Of a stretch of DNA of 64,000 bases, positions 1-9,932 are shown in pieces. A program made the position numbers and the translations under genes. The notes under the pieces are model-generated. The model did no database searches. It saw nothing but the letters and a program-made list of their open reading frames with translations, and was not told the DNA's origin. Positions within the stretch are counted from its first letter, which is position 1; each line of letters begins with the position of its first letter. Origin of the DNA: Halorussus limi (GTDB lineage: Archaea; Halobacteriota; Halobacteria; Halobacteriales; Haladaptataceae). The DNA lies in the NCBI RefSeq assembly GCF_023238205.1, contig NZ_CP096659.1, positions 496,001 to 560,000 on the forward strand, given 5' to 3'.

Positions 1-19
1 TTGGTGACTCCGCTTGTCT

Positions 20-1012
20 TCATTCGTCCGGCGTCAATGATTCCCACTTGTGTTTCGGCGTATAGTACCGTTTGAGCCAGTCCGCAAGTCCGTCAAGTCC
101 GGGGAACAGAACTCGCTCAGTGATGTTTGCTTGGTCTAAATAATCCCGGATCTGTGGTTTCAAATCAGCTGGGATGATTATTTTGTCCCCGACTCCGGGA
201 TTGTCCTCAAGCCACTCATCTAACTTCGCGTTCGGACTTGGCATCACTGAGAAGAGTGCAGATTGATTAATTATTCGTTCGTCAAGGGACGGCGGTTCGA
301 AAAAGAGAGCGAAGTGCCCCAGTTCATCGAATTCTCTAAGTGAATCCTGAACGCTCGGGAAGGAGATTGACTCCGGATCGACCGTAAATTGTTTTTCCCA
401 CTCCCTCCGCTTCTCCTCCATCGATTTAGACTTCCGAATCTCGGGTTCCATCTCTCGTCTAATATCACGGACTCTTTCTTTCTCCTCAACGATTGACGGG
501 ACTGCCCCGTCCAACATATCTACCGTGAAGATGCTCGATTGCTCCTCTTTGAGAACGTGAGACAGCACGTCCGGAAGTTGCTCGTGAGCCTTTCTCTGAT
601 TTACTCGCCAGATGACTCCTTCTGAATCGAATTTCTCTGTATTCTCCGTTGTGAAGTGTGCAGCGACGAGAGGCGAGAACGTCCAATCGAGTAACCGTGT
701 TGGAAGCCCGTGGTGTTGTGCTACCGAAAGGAGGTGCCATACAGACTGAGTTGGAACATCCTGATACGCGTACTTGCTGAAATTCCGGAGCAGGTGGCTT
801 TCGATATTCTCGTACTTCTCGACTGGAGGAGTGTCCGCATCCTCGTCCTGTTCCTCGATGAGTCGAATCAGCGAGGTCCGGAGGTCGTACTCGACGTCCG
901 ACTGGCCTCGGAAGACGTACGGCGAACGATACCGCCCGAGGTCCTCGTTCTGCTCGTCTTCGAAGAGGAGCGACTGGAGGTGCTCCCAGCTTCTGACCCG
1001 AATCTCGTTCAT
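20..1012 (-). CDS. FRG domain-containing protein
   Basis: 330-residue protein with an FRG domain. The name-giving Phe-Arg-Gly is at residues 34-36 (VFRGQS), and the second family block, QHHGLPTRLLDW, is near residues 99-110. The C-terminal half has no domain I recognise. No signal peptide or membrane segment is visible. FRG domains are of unknown biochemical function; they recur in accessory and defence-associated proteins, so a role in phage or plasmid conflict is possible but only inferred. The gene uses more A/T-rich codons than its neighbours, which suggests recent transfer. It starts at an ATG; the 5' neighbour lies across a 40-nt gap on the same strand and its 3' end is 20 nt from the window edge. 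Confidence 0.85.
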   Translation of the reverse strand: MNEIRVRSWEHLQSLLFEDEQNEDLGRYRSPYVFRGQSDVEYDLRTSLIRLIEEQDEDADTPPVEKYENIESHLLRNFSKYAYQDVPTQSVWHLLSVAQHHGLPTRLLDWTFSPLVAAHFTTENTEKFDSEGVIWRVNQRKAHEQLPDVLSHVLKEEQSSIFTVDMLDGAVPSIVEEKERVRDIRREMEPEIRKSKSMEEKRREWEKQFTVDPESISFPSVQDSLREFDELGHFALFFEPPSLDERIINQSALFSVMPSPNAKLDEWLEDNPGVGDKIIIPADLKPQIRDYLDQANITERVLFPGLDGLADWLKRYYTPKHKWESLTPDE

Positions 1013-1052
1013 ACCGCTTCCCTCTCAGGTCTGCCACTTCAGCGTTCCGCGC

Positions 1053-1760
1053 CTACGTTCTCGCTTCCAACTTCTTCACCCGCGTCGCCAGCGCGAGAAA
1101 CGTCGCTGCGACGGTTATCACGACCGCTCCGGCCGCCGCGATTTCGTGGGTCGGCGAGGGGTGGGAGAACCCCTCGACCAGCGCCTCCTGACCGGGCAGC
1201 GCGGTGTGGTGGGGTGTACCGACGACGGGGAGGAAGTAGTCCACCACGTCGTTGAACCCGTACCAGACCACCGCGACCAGCACCGCGCCGACCGGGAAGT
1301 CGCTGTACCGATGAATCAGGAACGCCTCGGCGACCATGCCGAGGTGGCTCCAGAACAGGAAGTTGTACATCAGCACCGAGTTGTACGAGAAGCCCTCCAT
1401 GAACGCCAACAGGGTGAACGGCGTCCAGAGACCGAGTTTGAGACAGCCGAAGAAGGCCAAGGCGTTGACGACCTCGGAGTTGCGACCGAGTTTCCAGAGC
1501 GCGAGACTGGCCGCGATGAATAGCGTGGCAATCGGGCTGTCGGGGACGAACGGCCACATCACCGGCGGTTCGACCGCGAACTGCCACGTTATCAGCGGGT
1601 CCGAGAGCGGGAGCGGATGGAAGCCGTAGTACCAGAAGCCGAACGCGGTCCCGGCGAGATTGACTGCGACGATGACCCACGCGAACCGAAGCGCGAAGTC
1701 CTCCAGCGACTCCGGGAGGGGCGCGAGATACCGCGGCAGGTCGGCGCGGTCCGGAAGCAT
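1053..1760 (-). CDS. DUF1405 family membrane protein
   Basis: 235-residue polytopic membrane protein with about five or six hydrophobic segments (for example the stretch after residue 27 and the stretch ending near residue 225) and an extended N-terminus. It matches the DUF1405 family as I recall it (FGFWYYGFH motif after the first helix). No function is known for the family. The start is an ATG with an AAGCTTTG TATA-like element about 26-32 nt upstream (around 1785-1792), consistent with a leaderless mRNA. It is divergent from pdxS across 115 nt. Confidence 0.8.
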   Translation of the reverse strand: MLPDRADLPRYLAPLPESLEDFALRFAWVIVAVNLAGTAFGFWYYGFHPLPLSDPLITWQFAVEPPVMWPFVPDSPIATLFIAASLALWKLGRNSEVVNALAFFGCLKLGLWTPFTLLAFMEGFSYNSVLMYNFLFWSHLGMVAEAFLIHRYSDFPVGAVLVAVVWYGFNDVVDYFLPVVGTPHHTALPGQEALVEGFSHPSPTHEIAAAGAVVITVAATFLALATRVKKLEART

Positions 1761-1875
1761 ACCCGAGTCGTCTCACGTCCGGCGCAAAGCTTTGGCGGTC
1801 TCGGGCGCTCTGAAGTCCCGGCAGGCGACAGTGGCAATCGGTAGCCATTAACCGTTCGCGTCGCAACCAACCCGC

Positions 1876-2784
1876 ATGGCCGAACAGACAGACATCGAGG
1901 AGCTAAAGCGAGGCAGCGAACTCGTCAAGCGCGGGTTCGCGCAGATGCAGAAGGGCGGAGTCATCATGGACGTGGTGAACCGCGAGCAGGCCCGCATCGC
2001 CGAGGACGCGGGCGCCGTCGCGGTGATGGCGCTCGAAGCCGTCCCGGCCGACATCCGCAAGCGCGGCGGCGTCGCGCGGATGGCCGACCCCGCCGACGTC
2101 GAGGAGATAATCGACGAGGTGTCCATCCCGGTGATGGGCAAGTCCCGCATCGGTCACGCCAAGGAGGCCCAGATTCTGGAGGCCGTCGGCGTGGACATGA
2201 TAGACGAGTCGGAGGTCCTGACGCCCGCGGACGACAAGTATCACATCGACAAGCGCGAGTTCACCTCGCCGTTCGTCTGCGGCGCGCGAAACCTCGGCGA
2301 GGCCCTGCGCCGCATCGAGGAAGGCGCGGCGATGATTCGCACGAAGGGCGAGGCGGGCACCGGCGACGTGAATCAGGCGGTTCACCATCAGCGCAACATC
2401 AAGGGCGCGATTCGCGAAATCGAGGGCATGACCAAGGAGGAGCGCGAGGCGTTCGCTCGCGACATCGAGGCGCCCGCCCACCTCGTCCACGAGACGGCCG
2501 AGGAGGGTCGCCTGCCAGTCGTCAACTTCGCGGCGGGCGGCATCGCCACGCCCGCGGACGCCGCGCTGATGATGCACCACGGCTGTGACGGTATCTTCGT
2601 CGGGTCGGGCATCTTCGGCGCGGAGGACCCCGAGGCGATGGCCGACGCCATCGTGGAGGCGACGAACAACTGGGACGACCCCGAGCGACTCGCCGCCATC
2701 AGCAAGGACATCGGGTCGGGCATGAAGGGCGAGGCCAACGCCGACCTGCCCGACGAAGAGAAGCTACAGGGCCGCGGGAACTGA
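1876..2784 (+). CDS. pdxS: Pyridoxal 5'-phosphate synthase lyase subunit PdxS
   Basis: 302-residue (beta/alpha)8 barrel synthase that makes PLP from ribose 5-phosphate, glyceraldehyde 3-phosphate and ammonia supplied by the glutaminase PdxT. Both catalytic lysines of the family are present: K89 in [11 protein letters not shown] and K157 in [11 protein letters not shown]. The phosphate-binding loop [13 protein letters not shown] and the GIFVGSGIF strand follow. Length is normal for the family. pdxT is not in this window, so the two subunits are unlinked here. The ATG start is close behind a short AT-rich element (CCATTAACCG near 1845-1855). Confidence 0.97.
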   Translation: MAEQTDIEELKRGSELVKRGFAQMQKGGVIMDVVNREQARIAEDAGAVAVMALEAVPADIRKRGGVARMADPADVEEIIDEVSIPVMGKSRIGHAKEAQILEAVGVDMIDESEVLTPADDKYHIDKREFTSPFVCGARNLGEALRRIEEGAAMIRTKGEAGTGDVNQAVHHQRNIKGAIREIEGMTKEEREAFARDIEAPAHLVHETAEEGRLPVVNFAAGGIATPADAALMMHHGCDGIFVGSGIFGAEDPEAMADAIVEATNNWDDPERLAAISKDIGSGMKGEANADLPDEEKLQGRGN

Positions 2785-2939
2785 GCAGGCTGCGTTCACC
2801 GAGTCCAACTCGATGGGCCTCGCCGGACGACCGCTGGCGGCAGTCGGTCCGTCGTCCGCCGCGGGGTCGCTCGACGCGGCGCGTCGGGGGGTGAACGATG
2901 ATAACTCTTTTGTCGTCATCCGCGAAATGAGGCCGCAGA

Positions 2940-5375
2940 ATGCAACGGAACCGAGACGACCGGTCAGACGCGCCGATATCCGCCCTCTATATCGACGACG
3001 ACCGGAGCCTCCTCGATCTCACCAAGGACTTTCTGGAGACCCAGACCGACCGCATCGAGGTCGAGACGACCGACTCCCCGCGGCGGGGGCTCTCGCTGCT
3101 CGCCGAGCGGGAGTTCGACGCGGTCGTCTGCGACTACCAGATGCCGGAACTCGACGGTCTCGACGTCCTCGAGACGGTGCGCTCGGAGCGCGACAGCGAC
3201 ATCCCGTTCGTCATCTTCACCGGGAGAGGCCGCAAGGAGGTGGCCGTGGAGGCGCTCAACCTCGGTGCCGACCGCTACATCCAGAAAGGGGGTGACCCGA
3301 CCTCCCAGTACGGCGTACTCGCGCAGGCCATCGAACAGGAGGTCGAACACCACCGCACTCGACGTCAGCTCCACCGGCGCGACGAGAACCTCCAGATAGT
3401 CCTCGAATCCATCGGCGACGCCGTCATCACCACCGACGTCGAGGGGCGGGTCACCCGGATGAACTCGGTCGCGGAGGAACTCACCGGGTGGGACGAGAAC
3501 GACGCGGTCGGCGAGCCGCTCCCCGCCGTCTTCGAAATCCTCAGCGAGGACGACCGCGAACCGGAGGAGAGCCCCGCCCAGCGGGTGCTCGAGGAAGGGG
3601 AGGTCGTCGGCCTCGCCAACGGGACGGTGCTCGTGCGGAAGGACGGCTCGGAGCGATTCATCGCCGACAGCGCGGCCCCCATCGAGGACGAGAGCGGGGC
3701 GGTCAACGGCGTGGTCATCGTCTTCCGGGACGTCACCGACGAGTACCGCAAGCGGAAGCGCCAGCGCCGACAGCGACAGACCATCATCGACGTGTCGGTC
3801 GACGCGGACGTGACGGGCGGGAACCTCGAAGCGGGCGCGCGGACGATAACCGAGGCGGCGGCCGAGACGCTCGGCGTCGACCGCGTCGGCGTCTGGCTGT
3901 TCGAGCACGACAACACGGTCCTCCGCAACGTCGACCTCTACGAGCGGTCGACGGACAGCCACGAGTCGGGGAGCGAACTCACCGCCAGCGAGTACGGCGA
4001 CTACTTCGACGCACTGCAGGCGAACCGAGCCATGGCCGTGACCGACGCCCGCGAGGACCCCCGGACTGCCGAGCTCGCGGAGCCGTACCTCGAACCGCTG
4101 GGCATCGGCTCGATGCTCGACGCGACGGTCCGCTCCGGCGGCGAGGTCATCGGCGTCGTCTGTCACGAGCACGTCGGCGACGCCCGCGAGTGGACCGACG
4201 ACGAGCGCCGGTTCGCCGGGGAGATCGCCGACCAGTTCCGACGCCTGCTCTCGAACTGCAAGCAGCAGGAGCGCGAAACCGCTCTCCGGGGACTCCACGG
4301 CATCGCCACGGACATCACGACGTTCGAAACTCCCGAGGCCGTCTGCGAGCGGACCATCGACGTGGCGGAGACGATTCTCGACTTCGACAGGTGCGTCATC
4401 AATCTCGAGGAAGACGGGATGCTCCCGATAGCCACGATATCGGAGGGCGTCCCGCCCGACGGCGCCACGCCGATGTCGGTCGACGAGGGCATCGTCGGCA
4501 AGACCTACCGGTCCGGCGAGTCGTTCCGCTTCGCCGACGTCCGAGAGGCCGAAGAGGCGAACCCGCAGGGACCGTACCGCGGGGCGCTCAGCATCCCCAT
4601 CGGCGACCACGGCGTCTTCCAGACCGTCAGCGACCAGGTCGACGCCTTCGACGAGGACGACCTGGAACTCGCCGAACTGCTCGTCTCGCACGCGGAGCGG
4701 GCGCTCGACCAACTGGAGAAGGAGCGCGAACTCCGCCAGCAGAACGAGCGACTCGACGAGTTCACCAGCGTCGTCTCCCACGACCTGCGTAACCCCCTGA
4801 ACGTGGCCGCGGGGCGACTCGAACTCGCCCGCGGGGAGTGCGACAGCGACCACCTCGACGACGTGGCCCGCGCTCACGACCGAATGGATTCGCTCATCGA
4901 GGATCTGCTCGCGCTGGCCCACGAGGGGCAAGCCGCGATAGAGACCGAATCGGTCGACTTCGGGGCGGCCGTCGAGGCGGCCTGGCGGACCGCCGACGCG
5001 CCGGAGGCGGCCCTCGTGAACGACGCGGAGTGCTCCATCGGCGCCGACGAGAGCCGACTCCAGCAGTTGCTCGGGAACCTCTTCTGCAACGCCGTGGAAC
5101 ACGGCGGTCCGAGCGTGACCGTCCGGGTCGGGAGCTCGACCGACGGGTTCTACGTCGCGGACGACGGGCCGGGCATCCCGGCCGGCCGGCGAGACGACGC
5201 GCTCGACATGGGGTTCTCCACGAGCGAGGAGGGCACGGGGTTCGGACTCTCGATAGTCGAGCGCATCGCCGAGTCCCACGGGTGGGACGTGACGGTCACT
5301 GAGAGCGAGTCGGGCGGCGCGCGCATCGACGTCACCGGCGTCACCGTCTCGGACGAGCGGAGTTCGACCGAGTAG
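2940..5375 (+). CDS. Receiver-PAS-GAF-GAF sensor histidine kinase
   Basis: 811-residue soluble sensor kinase. Domains in order: response-regulator receiver (about 13-135) with phospho-acceptor D65 in [12 protein letters not shown] and the acidic cluster IDDD near 18-21; PAS (about 147-265); GAF (about 275-425); a second GAF-like domain (about 435-595); HisKA with H614 in VVSHDLRNP; HATPase with N-box [12 protein letters not shown]1 DDGPGIP and G2 GTGFGLSI. There are no membrane segments, so the input is cytoplasmic (ligand, redox or light). The receiver at the N-terminus suggests it is itself a phosphorelay target. No partner regulator is adjacent; the next gene is convergent. The ligand is unknown. 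Confidence 0.92.
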   Translation: MQRNRDDRSDAPISALYIDDDRSLLDLTKDFLETQTDRIEVETTDSPRRGLSLLAEREFDAVVCDYQMPELDGLDVLETVRSERDSDIPFVIFTGRGRKEVAVEALNLGADRYIQKGGDPTSQYGVLAQAIEQEVEHHRTRRQLHRRDENLQIVLESIGDAVITTDVEGRVTRMNSVAEELTGWDENDAVGEPLPAVFEILSEDDREPEESPAQRVLEEGEVVGLANGTVLVRKDGSERFIADSAAPIEDESGAVNGVVIVFRDVTDEYRKRKRQRRQRQTIIDVSVDADVTGGNLEAGARTITEAAAETLGVDRVGVWLFEHDNTVLRNVDLYERSTDSHESGSELTASEYGDYFDALQANRAMAVTDAREDPRTAELAEPYLEPLGIGSMLDATVRSGGEVIGVVCHEHVGDAREWTDDERRFAGEIADQFRRLLSNCKQQERETALRGLHGIATDITTFETPEAVCERTIDVAETILDFDRCVINLEEDGMLPIATISEGVPPDGATPMSVDEGIVGKTYRSGESFRFADVREAEEANPQGPYRGALSIPIGDHGVFQTVSDQVDAFDEDDLELAELLVSHAERALDQLEKERELRQQNERLDEFTSVVSHDLRNPLNVAAGRLELARGECDSDHLDDVARAHDRMDSLIEDLLALAHEGQAAIETESVDFGAAVEAAWRTADAPEAALVNDAECSIGADESRLQQLLGNLFCNAVEHGGPSVTVRVGSSTDGFYVADDGPGIPAGRRDDALDMGFSTSEEGTGFGLSIVERIAESHGWDVTVTESESGGARIDVTGVTVSDERSSTE

Positions 5376-5425
5376 CACGGCGAAGCCGACGAAACGGTCC
5401 GCACCGGCGTCCGTTGATTCTACAC

Positions 5426-6310
5426 TTACGCGCGATATATTTCCGCACCGCGACCGATTTCGGTCTGGTAAGCGAACGAATCGACGCCCTCGTCGGCGAA
5501 CGCGCCGACCATCGCCGAGGCGACCGCTCGCCGCTGGCCGCGGTGGCGACACACCGCCAGGACGCCCGGCCCGGCGCCCGAAATCGTCACGCCGGTCGCG
5601 CCCGCCTCGCGGGCCGCCTCGGTGACGGCGTCGTAACCGTCCACGAGTTCGGCGCGGGCGGGCGTCACCACCGGGTCGGTCAGGCCCCGGCCGACCAGTT
5701 CCGGGTCGTCCCGGGCCATCCCGGCGACCAGCGTCGAGGCGTTGCCGACCGTCTCGACCAGTTGGTCCATTCCGACCGTCTCTGGGACGACGCCGCGGGC
5801 GTCGCGGGTCGAGACCACGATGTCGGGCAGGCAGACCACGACCGGCAGGTCGGCGTCCATCGTCGTGATGCCGTCGTCGGTGACGATGGTGAACCCGCCC
5901 AGAATCGAGGGCGCGACGTTGTCGGCGTGGGCCTCCCCGGAGACGACCGCCTCGCCCTCGGCCGCGAGTCGGACCAGTTCCTCGTCCGAGAGGCCGCGGT
6001 CGTAGAGTTCGTTGAGCGCGACGGCCGCGCCCGCGGCGCTCGCGGCCGACGAACCGAGCCCCGACGACGGACGCACGCCCTTGTCGATTCGGATGTGGGC
6101 AGGCGCGTCGAGTTCGCGCGCGACTACGCCGGCGGTGTTCTCCGACGGGTCTGTCGGGACGAACTCCGCGCCCGCGCCGGTCACGGAAATCGTCGTCTCG
6201 CTGGCGCGCTCGACCCGCACCACGTCCGCGGGGTGGCCGAGCGCCGCCCCGAACACGTCGAAGCCACTGCCGAGATTCGCGCTCGTCGCCGGGGCCCGCA
6301 CCGTGAGCAT
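5426..6310 (-). CDS. thrB: Homoserine kinase
   Basis: 294-residue GHMP-family kinase that phosphorylates homoserine to O-phosphohomoserine in threonine synthesis. The N-terminus [16 protein letters not shown] and the ATP-binding motif [13 protein letters not shown] (residues about 90-105) are diagnostic, and the C-terminal [16 protein letters not shown] is the third GHMP motif. I start it at the ATG at 6310 because family members begin at this point; the open frame runs much further upstream but that part overlaps the adk promoter and start on the other strand. It is divergent from adk. Confidence 0.95.
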   Translation of the reverse strand: MLTVRAPATSANLGSGFDVFGAALGHPADVVRVERASETTISVTGAGAEFVPTDPSENTAGVVARELDAPAHIRIDKGVRPSSGLGSSAASAAGAAVALNELYDRGLSDEELVRLAAEGEAVVSGEAHADNVAPSILGGFTIVTDDGITTMDADLPVVVCLPDIVVSTRDARGVVPETVGMDQLVETVGNASTLVAGMARDDPELVGRGLTDPVVTPARAELVDGYDAVTEAAREAGATGVTISGAGPGVLAVCRHRGQRRAVASAMVGAFADEGVDSFAYQTEIGRGAEIYRA

Positions 6311-6440
6311 ATGCCCGTGGCTAATCAGGGCCAAATCAAAAATCTGCCGGGCCGGACCGGCGACTCCGCGCGACCGAAACCGAACCGCGAGGGCGACGCG
6401 GGGCGGACCCGCCGTCCCGGGCCGACGACTTTCTTTAAGA

Positions 6441-6450
6441 CCTTTATATG
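6441..6450 (+). promoter_or_regulatory. TATA box of adk
   Basis: CCTTTATATG lies 25-30 nt before the adk ATG at 6473, preceded by a purine/T-rich stretch. This is the usual spacing from TATA box to transcription start in haloarchaea and would give a leaderless or nearly leaderless adk mRNA. Confidence 0.55.
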
Positions 6451-6472
6451 TGGGCGACGCAGGTCGAGACAC

Positions 6473-7117
6473 ATGGACCCGCACATTCTGATACTGGGCG
6501 CACCGGGCGCAGGCAAAGGGACTCAGAGCGACCGCATCGTCTCGGAGTTCGGCGTCGAACACGTCACGACGGGCGACGCGCTCCGGGCGAACAAGGAGAT
6601 GGACATCAGCCACCTCGACCTCGAGTACGACACGCCGGGCGAGTACATGGACCAGGGCGAACTCGTCCCCGACGCCGTGGTCAACGAAATCGTCGAGAAG
6701 GCGCTCTCGGAGGCCGACGGCTACGTCCTCGACGGCTACCCGCGGAACCTCGAACAGGCCGAGACCCTCTCGGAGATGACCGACCTCGACGCGGTCCTCT
6801 ACCTCGACGTCGACGAGGACGTGTTGGTCGACCGCCTGACCGGTCGGCGCGTCTGCGAGGAGTGCGGCGCGACCTACCACGTCGACTTCAACCCGCCCGA
6901 GGAGGAGGGCGTCTGTGACAAGTGCGGCGGCGAACTCTACCAGCGGGAGGACGACACCGAGGAGACCGCCCGCGAGCGCATCCGCGTCTACGAGGAGAAC
7001 ACCGCGCCCGTCGTGGAGTTCTACGACGACGAGGGCCGTCTGGTCCGCATCGACGGCGAGCAGACGCCCGACGAGGTCTGGGTCGACGTGAAGGGCGCAA
7101 TAGAGTCGAACGCCTGA
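6473..7117 (+). CDS. adk: Adenylate kinase
   Basis: 214-residue adenylate kinase (ATP + AMP to 2 ADP). The P-loop [10 protein letters not shown] is at residues 9-18, the NMP-binding segment contains TGDALR, and [11 protein letters not shown] is the AMP-site motif. The LID carries a four-cysteine zinc-type motif (CEECG ... CDKCG). I chose the ATG at 6473 because the protein begins directly before the P-loop strand and a TATA box sits about 27 nt upstream. In many archaea adk follows secY and precedes the DUF106 gene, cmk and truB/cbf5; here a lipoprotein gene on the other strand separates it from DUF106, and secY is 47 kb away. Confidence 0.97.
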   Translation: MDPHILILGAPGAGKGTQSDRIVSEFGVEHVTTGDALRANKEMDISHLDLEYDTPGEYMDQGELVPDAVVNEIVEKALSEADGYVLDGYPRNLEQAETLSEMTDLDAVLYLDVDEDVLVDRLTGRRVCEECGATYHVDFNPPEEEGVCDKCGGELYQREDDTEETARERIRVYEENTAPVVEFYDDEGRLVRIDGEQTPDEVWVDVKGAIESNA

Positions 7118-7190
7118 GACCGCCGCTCTTTTCGCCGCACGGTATTTTTCAGGACACTCCGACAGAGAATCGAAATCCGATGTTTTAGAA

Positions 7191-7221
7191 AGGAATAGTC
7201 AGGTGAGAGAAATATATTCCT
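7191..7221. terminator. Hairpin between convergent adk and lipoprotein gene
   Basis: AGGAATA (7191-7197) and TATTCCT (7215-7221) form a perfect 7-bp inverted repeat with a 17-nt spacer, in the only AT-rich part of the 114-nt convergent gap. T-runs at 7132-7135 and 7145-7149 follow adk. It could act as a bidirectional terminator; this is inferred from position and structure. Confidence 0.4.
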
Positions 7222-7231
7222 GCCTGAACAC

Positions 7232-8890
7232 TCACTCTGACCACGTCGCGCCCACGTCCTCGGACGGCGACCACCGCACCGCGAGGTCGCCGACCGTCGC
7301 GTCGGCCGGGACCTGAAACACCAGCCACCCCCGCTCGGTCTCGTCGGGGTCGTAGGCCGCGGTCGGCGCGTAGAACGGCCCCTCCACCGGCGACGCGAAC
7401 GTCGTGTTCCCATTCGAGGACTGGTGGAACACGCCGTAGGACTCCTCGCCGACGGCGACCGAGAACCGACCGGGGCCGGGGAACGCGATTCGCTCGTCGG
7501 TCGCGTTCCGGACCGCGACCCGGACGAACGCGAACGTCTTTCCGGCGGGTGCCCGGAACGACTGGTTCTGGCCGTCGTCGTAGACGTACGACTGGAGCAG
7601 GCCGTCGAACGCGTCGCTCCCGACGTTCACGCGCACCTCCGCGCCGTCGGGCGTCGTGAACGACTCGCCGAGTCCGCGCTCGGCCGCGCGGACGCCGACG
7701 GTCTCGACGGGGCGTCCCGGCCGGAGGCGGTACTCGGCCCGGCCCGCCTCCGGGGCGGTCCGCTCGGTCGTCCACGTCCGACGTTCGCCGGGCGCGAGTT
7801 CCACTTCGACGGTCTCGCGCGCACGCCACTCGTCCTCGTCGGCGTATCGGTGCTCGAAGACCCCGCGGTAGGTCCCCGGAACCGACCCCGTGTTCTCGAC
7901 GGTCGCAGTCGCGGAGAGCGCCGCGCCGACTTCGGTCTCGGCCGGCAGCGAGAGGTCGGTGACTTCGAACCGCGGTAGTTCGGTCGCGTCGAACTGCCAG
8001 CGGACCTCCGGGGCGGAGTCGCTCGTCTCGCCCGACGCGGTTTCGTCGGCCTCGCCGCCGCGGGCGTCGCCCCGTGCGCGATTCCACGCGACCTGAAGCC
8101 CCTCGGTCGCGCGCTCGGTCGCCACGTCGGCGACCAGCCATCCCGTCCGGGAGTCGCCGGGCGCGAGCGCCGACGCGCCGAACGGGTCGCCGTCGACGCC
8201 GTCGAGGGACGCGAGACCGTCCGCCGCGCCGTCGAGGGTCGCAACGACCTCGCCGTCCGACACGGAGAACGACGACGGGCCAACGGGGAGCGACCCTCCG
8301 GTCCGGTTCTCCATCCAGATGCGGACGACCGCGAGGACCGACTCGTCGGGCGCGGACTCGTCGTCGGACGCGAACGCGTCGCCGGACGCGAGGACGTCGC
8401 GCCCGTCCGGCGCGTCGAACAGTAGCGCGTCGCGGTAGGCCGGGTCCGCCACCGACAGCGCGAGACCGTCGGCGAAGGCGAACCGCTGGCCGCCGGGGAG
8501 CGACTGCGTCGCGGCCGAGACGGTGTGAGCGGCGCCGGTCCCGGTGAGTCGGAACCGGTGGCGTCCCGCGTGCGAGAGCGAGAAGGGTCCGACCTCGACG
8601 CTCCGGGACTCCGAGGCCGACACGTCGCCGATTCGAATCCGGGTGTCGTCGCCCGGCCCGCGACCGTCCGCGGTCAGCGTGTCTGTGAAGTTCCCCGACT
8701 CGCCGCCCGCGTTCGTCGCCGAGACCGACAGCGAGAACGTCTCGCCGACGCCGACCTCGTCCGGTCCCGAGAGAGTCACGTCCTCGAACGTCGCTGGTCC
8801 GCTGTCGAGCGCTCCTCCGAACACCTGACATCCCGCGAGCGACGGCAGAGTGGCCGTGGTAGCGAAAGAAAGGAGTTTCCGACGGTTCAT
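7232..8890 (-). CDS. Tat-type lipoprotein with CARDB/DUF4352-like domains
   Basis: 552-residue exported protein of unknown function. The N-terminus MNRRKLLSF is a twin-arginine signal and SLAGC gives a lipobox Cys at residue 21, so it should be lipid-anchored outside the membrane. Two regions resemble each other: residues about 110-260 and 400-552 both have a telokin/DUF4352-like pattern ending in a hydrophobic GWLV strand (RTGWLVADV, RGWLVFQV). Between them, and near the N-terminus, are CARDB-like beta domains (for example VGAALSATATVENTGSVPGTY). I start it at the ATG at 8890; an in-frame TTG two codons earlier is less likely. The gene sits on the opposite strand between adk and DUF106. Confidence 0.75.
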   Translation of the reverse strand: MNRRKLLSFATTATLPSLAGCQVFGGALDSGPATFEDVTLSGPDEVGVGETFSLSVSATNAGGESGNFTDTLTADGRGPGDDTRIRIGDVSASESRSVEVGPFSLSHAGRHRFRLTGTGAAHTVSAATQSLPGGQRFAFADGLALSVADPAYRDALLFDAPDGRDVLASGDAFASDDESAPDESVLAVVRIWMENRTGGSLPVGPSSFSVSDGEVVATLDGAADGLASLDGVDGDPFGASALAPGDSRTGWLVADVATERATEGLQVAWNRARGDARGGEADETASGETSDSAPEVRWQFDATELPRFEVTDLSLPAETEVGAALSATATVENTGSVPGTYRGVFEHRYADEDEWRARETVEVELAPGERRTWTTERTAPEAGRAEYRLRPGRPVETVGVRAAERGLGESFTTPDGAEVRVNVGSDAFDGLLQSYVYDDGQNQSFRAPAGKTFAFVRVAVRNATDERIAFPGPGRFSVAVGEESYGVFHQSSNGNTTFASPVEGPFYAPTAAYDPDETERGWLVFQVPADATVGDLAVRWSPSEDVGATWSE

Positions 8891-9017
8891 ACGCAACAGT
8901 CTGACAGCTCATTTAAAACTCCTCCGGCCGCGACGCGCGGTCCGGGCGACTGGCGCTGCCCACTGCGGCCGCACGAGAGCGAAAGTTGATTAACCGGGGG
9001 ATTCCAAATCTGTCACA

Positions 9018-9932
9018 ATGGCACGGACCGCGGACAAAATCGAGTCGCTCATCGCCGACGATTCGGCGATGGCCGACGCCTTGGCGGTCGTCTACGACCG
9101 CACCGACGGCGGCTCCGAGCGCATCGAGTGGGCCGACGTCAACGACGACCTCACGAGCGGTCAGTGGGGCCGACTCATCGAAAAGGACGTGTTGGAGAGC
9201 GTCGGCGACGAGTTCCGAATCGCCGACCCCGACGCAGTCGAGGCGGCGCTGGACGACGAACCGACCGCGACGGTCTCGACGGCGACGCCGGACGTCGACG
9301 CCGACGACGACGTCGAGGAGTCGTCGTGGACCACGTGGGACAAACTCGCCGCGGTCGGCGCCGGCGGACTGTTCCTCGGCTACTCCCAGCAGCCGATTCG
9401 CAACATCGTGGGGAGTACGGTCGAAATCTTCATCGGTCCCGTCGACAAGGTGTTGCCCTTCTACATCGTCGTGTTGGTCGTCGCTCTCCTGACCGGCCTG
9501 TTCAGCACCCTCCTGCAGGCGAACCTGATGGACATGGAGAAGATGAGCGCGTATCAGGACCGCATGAAGGACATCCAGGAGAAGCGCAAGCAGGCCCGCG
9601 AGCGCGGCGACGACGAGGCGCTCGAACAGATTCGCGAGGAGCAGATGGACGCCATGGGCGACCAACTCGGCATGTTCAAAGAGCAGTTCCGCCCGATGGT
9701 CTGGACGATGTTCGTCACCATCCCCGTCTTCCTCTGGATATACTGGATGGTGCTGGACGGCCACGTGGCTCCGGGCGAGTTCCGAATCGTCGCACCGCTC
9801 GTCGGCGAGGCCAAGTGGACCGCGAAGATCCTCGGCCCGATGCAGATGTGGATCGTCTGGTACTTCCTCTGCTCGATGAGCCTGACCCAACTCATCCGGA
9901 AGTCGCTGAACATCCAGACGACCCCGACCTGA
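9018..9932 (+). CDS. DUF106 family membrane insertase-like protein
   Basis: 304-residue protein of the DUF106 (EMC3/TMCO1) family, archaeal relatives of the YidC/Oxa1/Get1 insertases. Residues 1-100 are a soluble, acidic N-terminal domain resembling a winged helix. A membrane part follows: a hydrophobic segment at about 140-165, a long charged coiled region (YQDRMKDIQEKRKQARERGDDEA) and two or three more helices to the C-terminus (WTMFVTIPVFLWIYWMVL). The coiled cytosolic loop between helices 1 and 2 is typical of Oxa1-like insertases. In archaea this gene sits beside secY, adk and cmk; here it keeps cmk and cbf5 as neighbours. Confidence 0.9.
   Translation: MARTADKIESLIADDSAMADALAVVYDRTDGGSERIEWADVNDDLTSGQWGRLIEKDVLESVGDEFRIADPDAVEAALDDEPTATVSTATPDVDADDDVEESSWTTWDKLAAVGAGGLFLGYSQQPIRNIVGSTVEIFIGPVDKVLPFYIVVLVVALLTGLFSTLLQANLMDMEKMSAYQDRMKDIQEKRKQARERGDDEALEQIREEQMDAMGDQLGMFKEQFRPMVWTMFVTIPVFLWIYWMVLDGHVAPGEFRIVAPLVGEAKWTAKILGPMQMWIVWYFLCSMSLTQLIRKSLNIQTTPT

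Noticed and set aside
2964-5552. An 862-codon open frame antisense to the histidine kinase
   Set aside because: It mirrors the kinase gene, has no recognisable domain, and is Arg/Val-rich in the way high-GC antisense frames are. The kinase frame has six clear domains.
6311-6880. N-terminal extension of homoserine kinase
   Set aside because: It would overlap the adk promoter and coding region. ThrB homologs start at the ATG at 6310.
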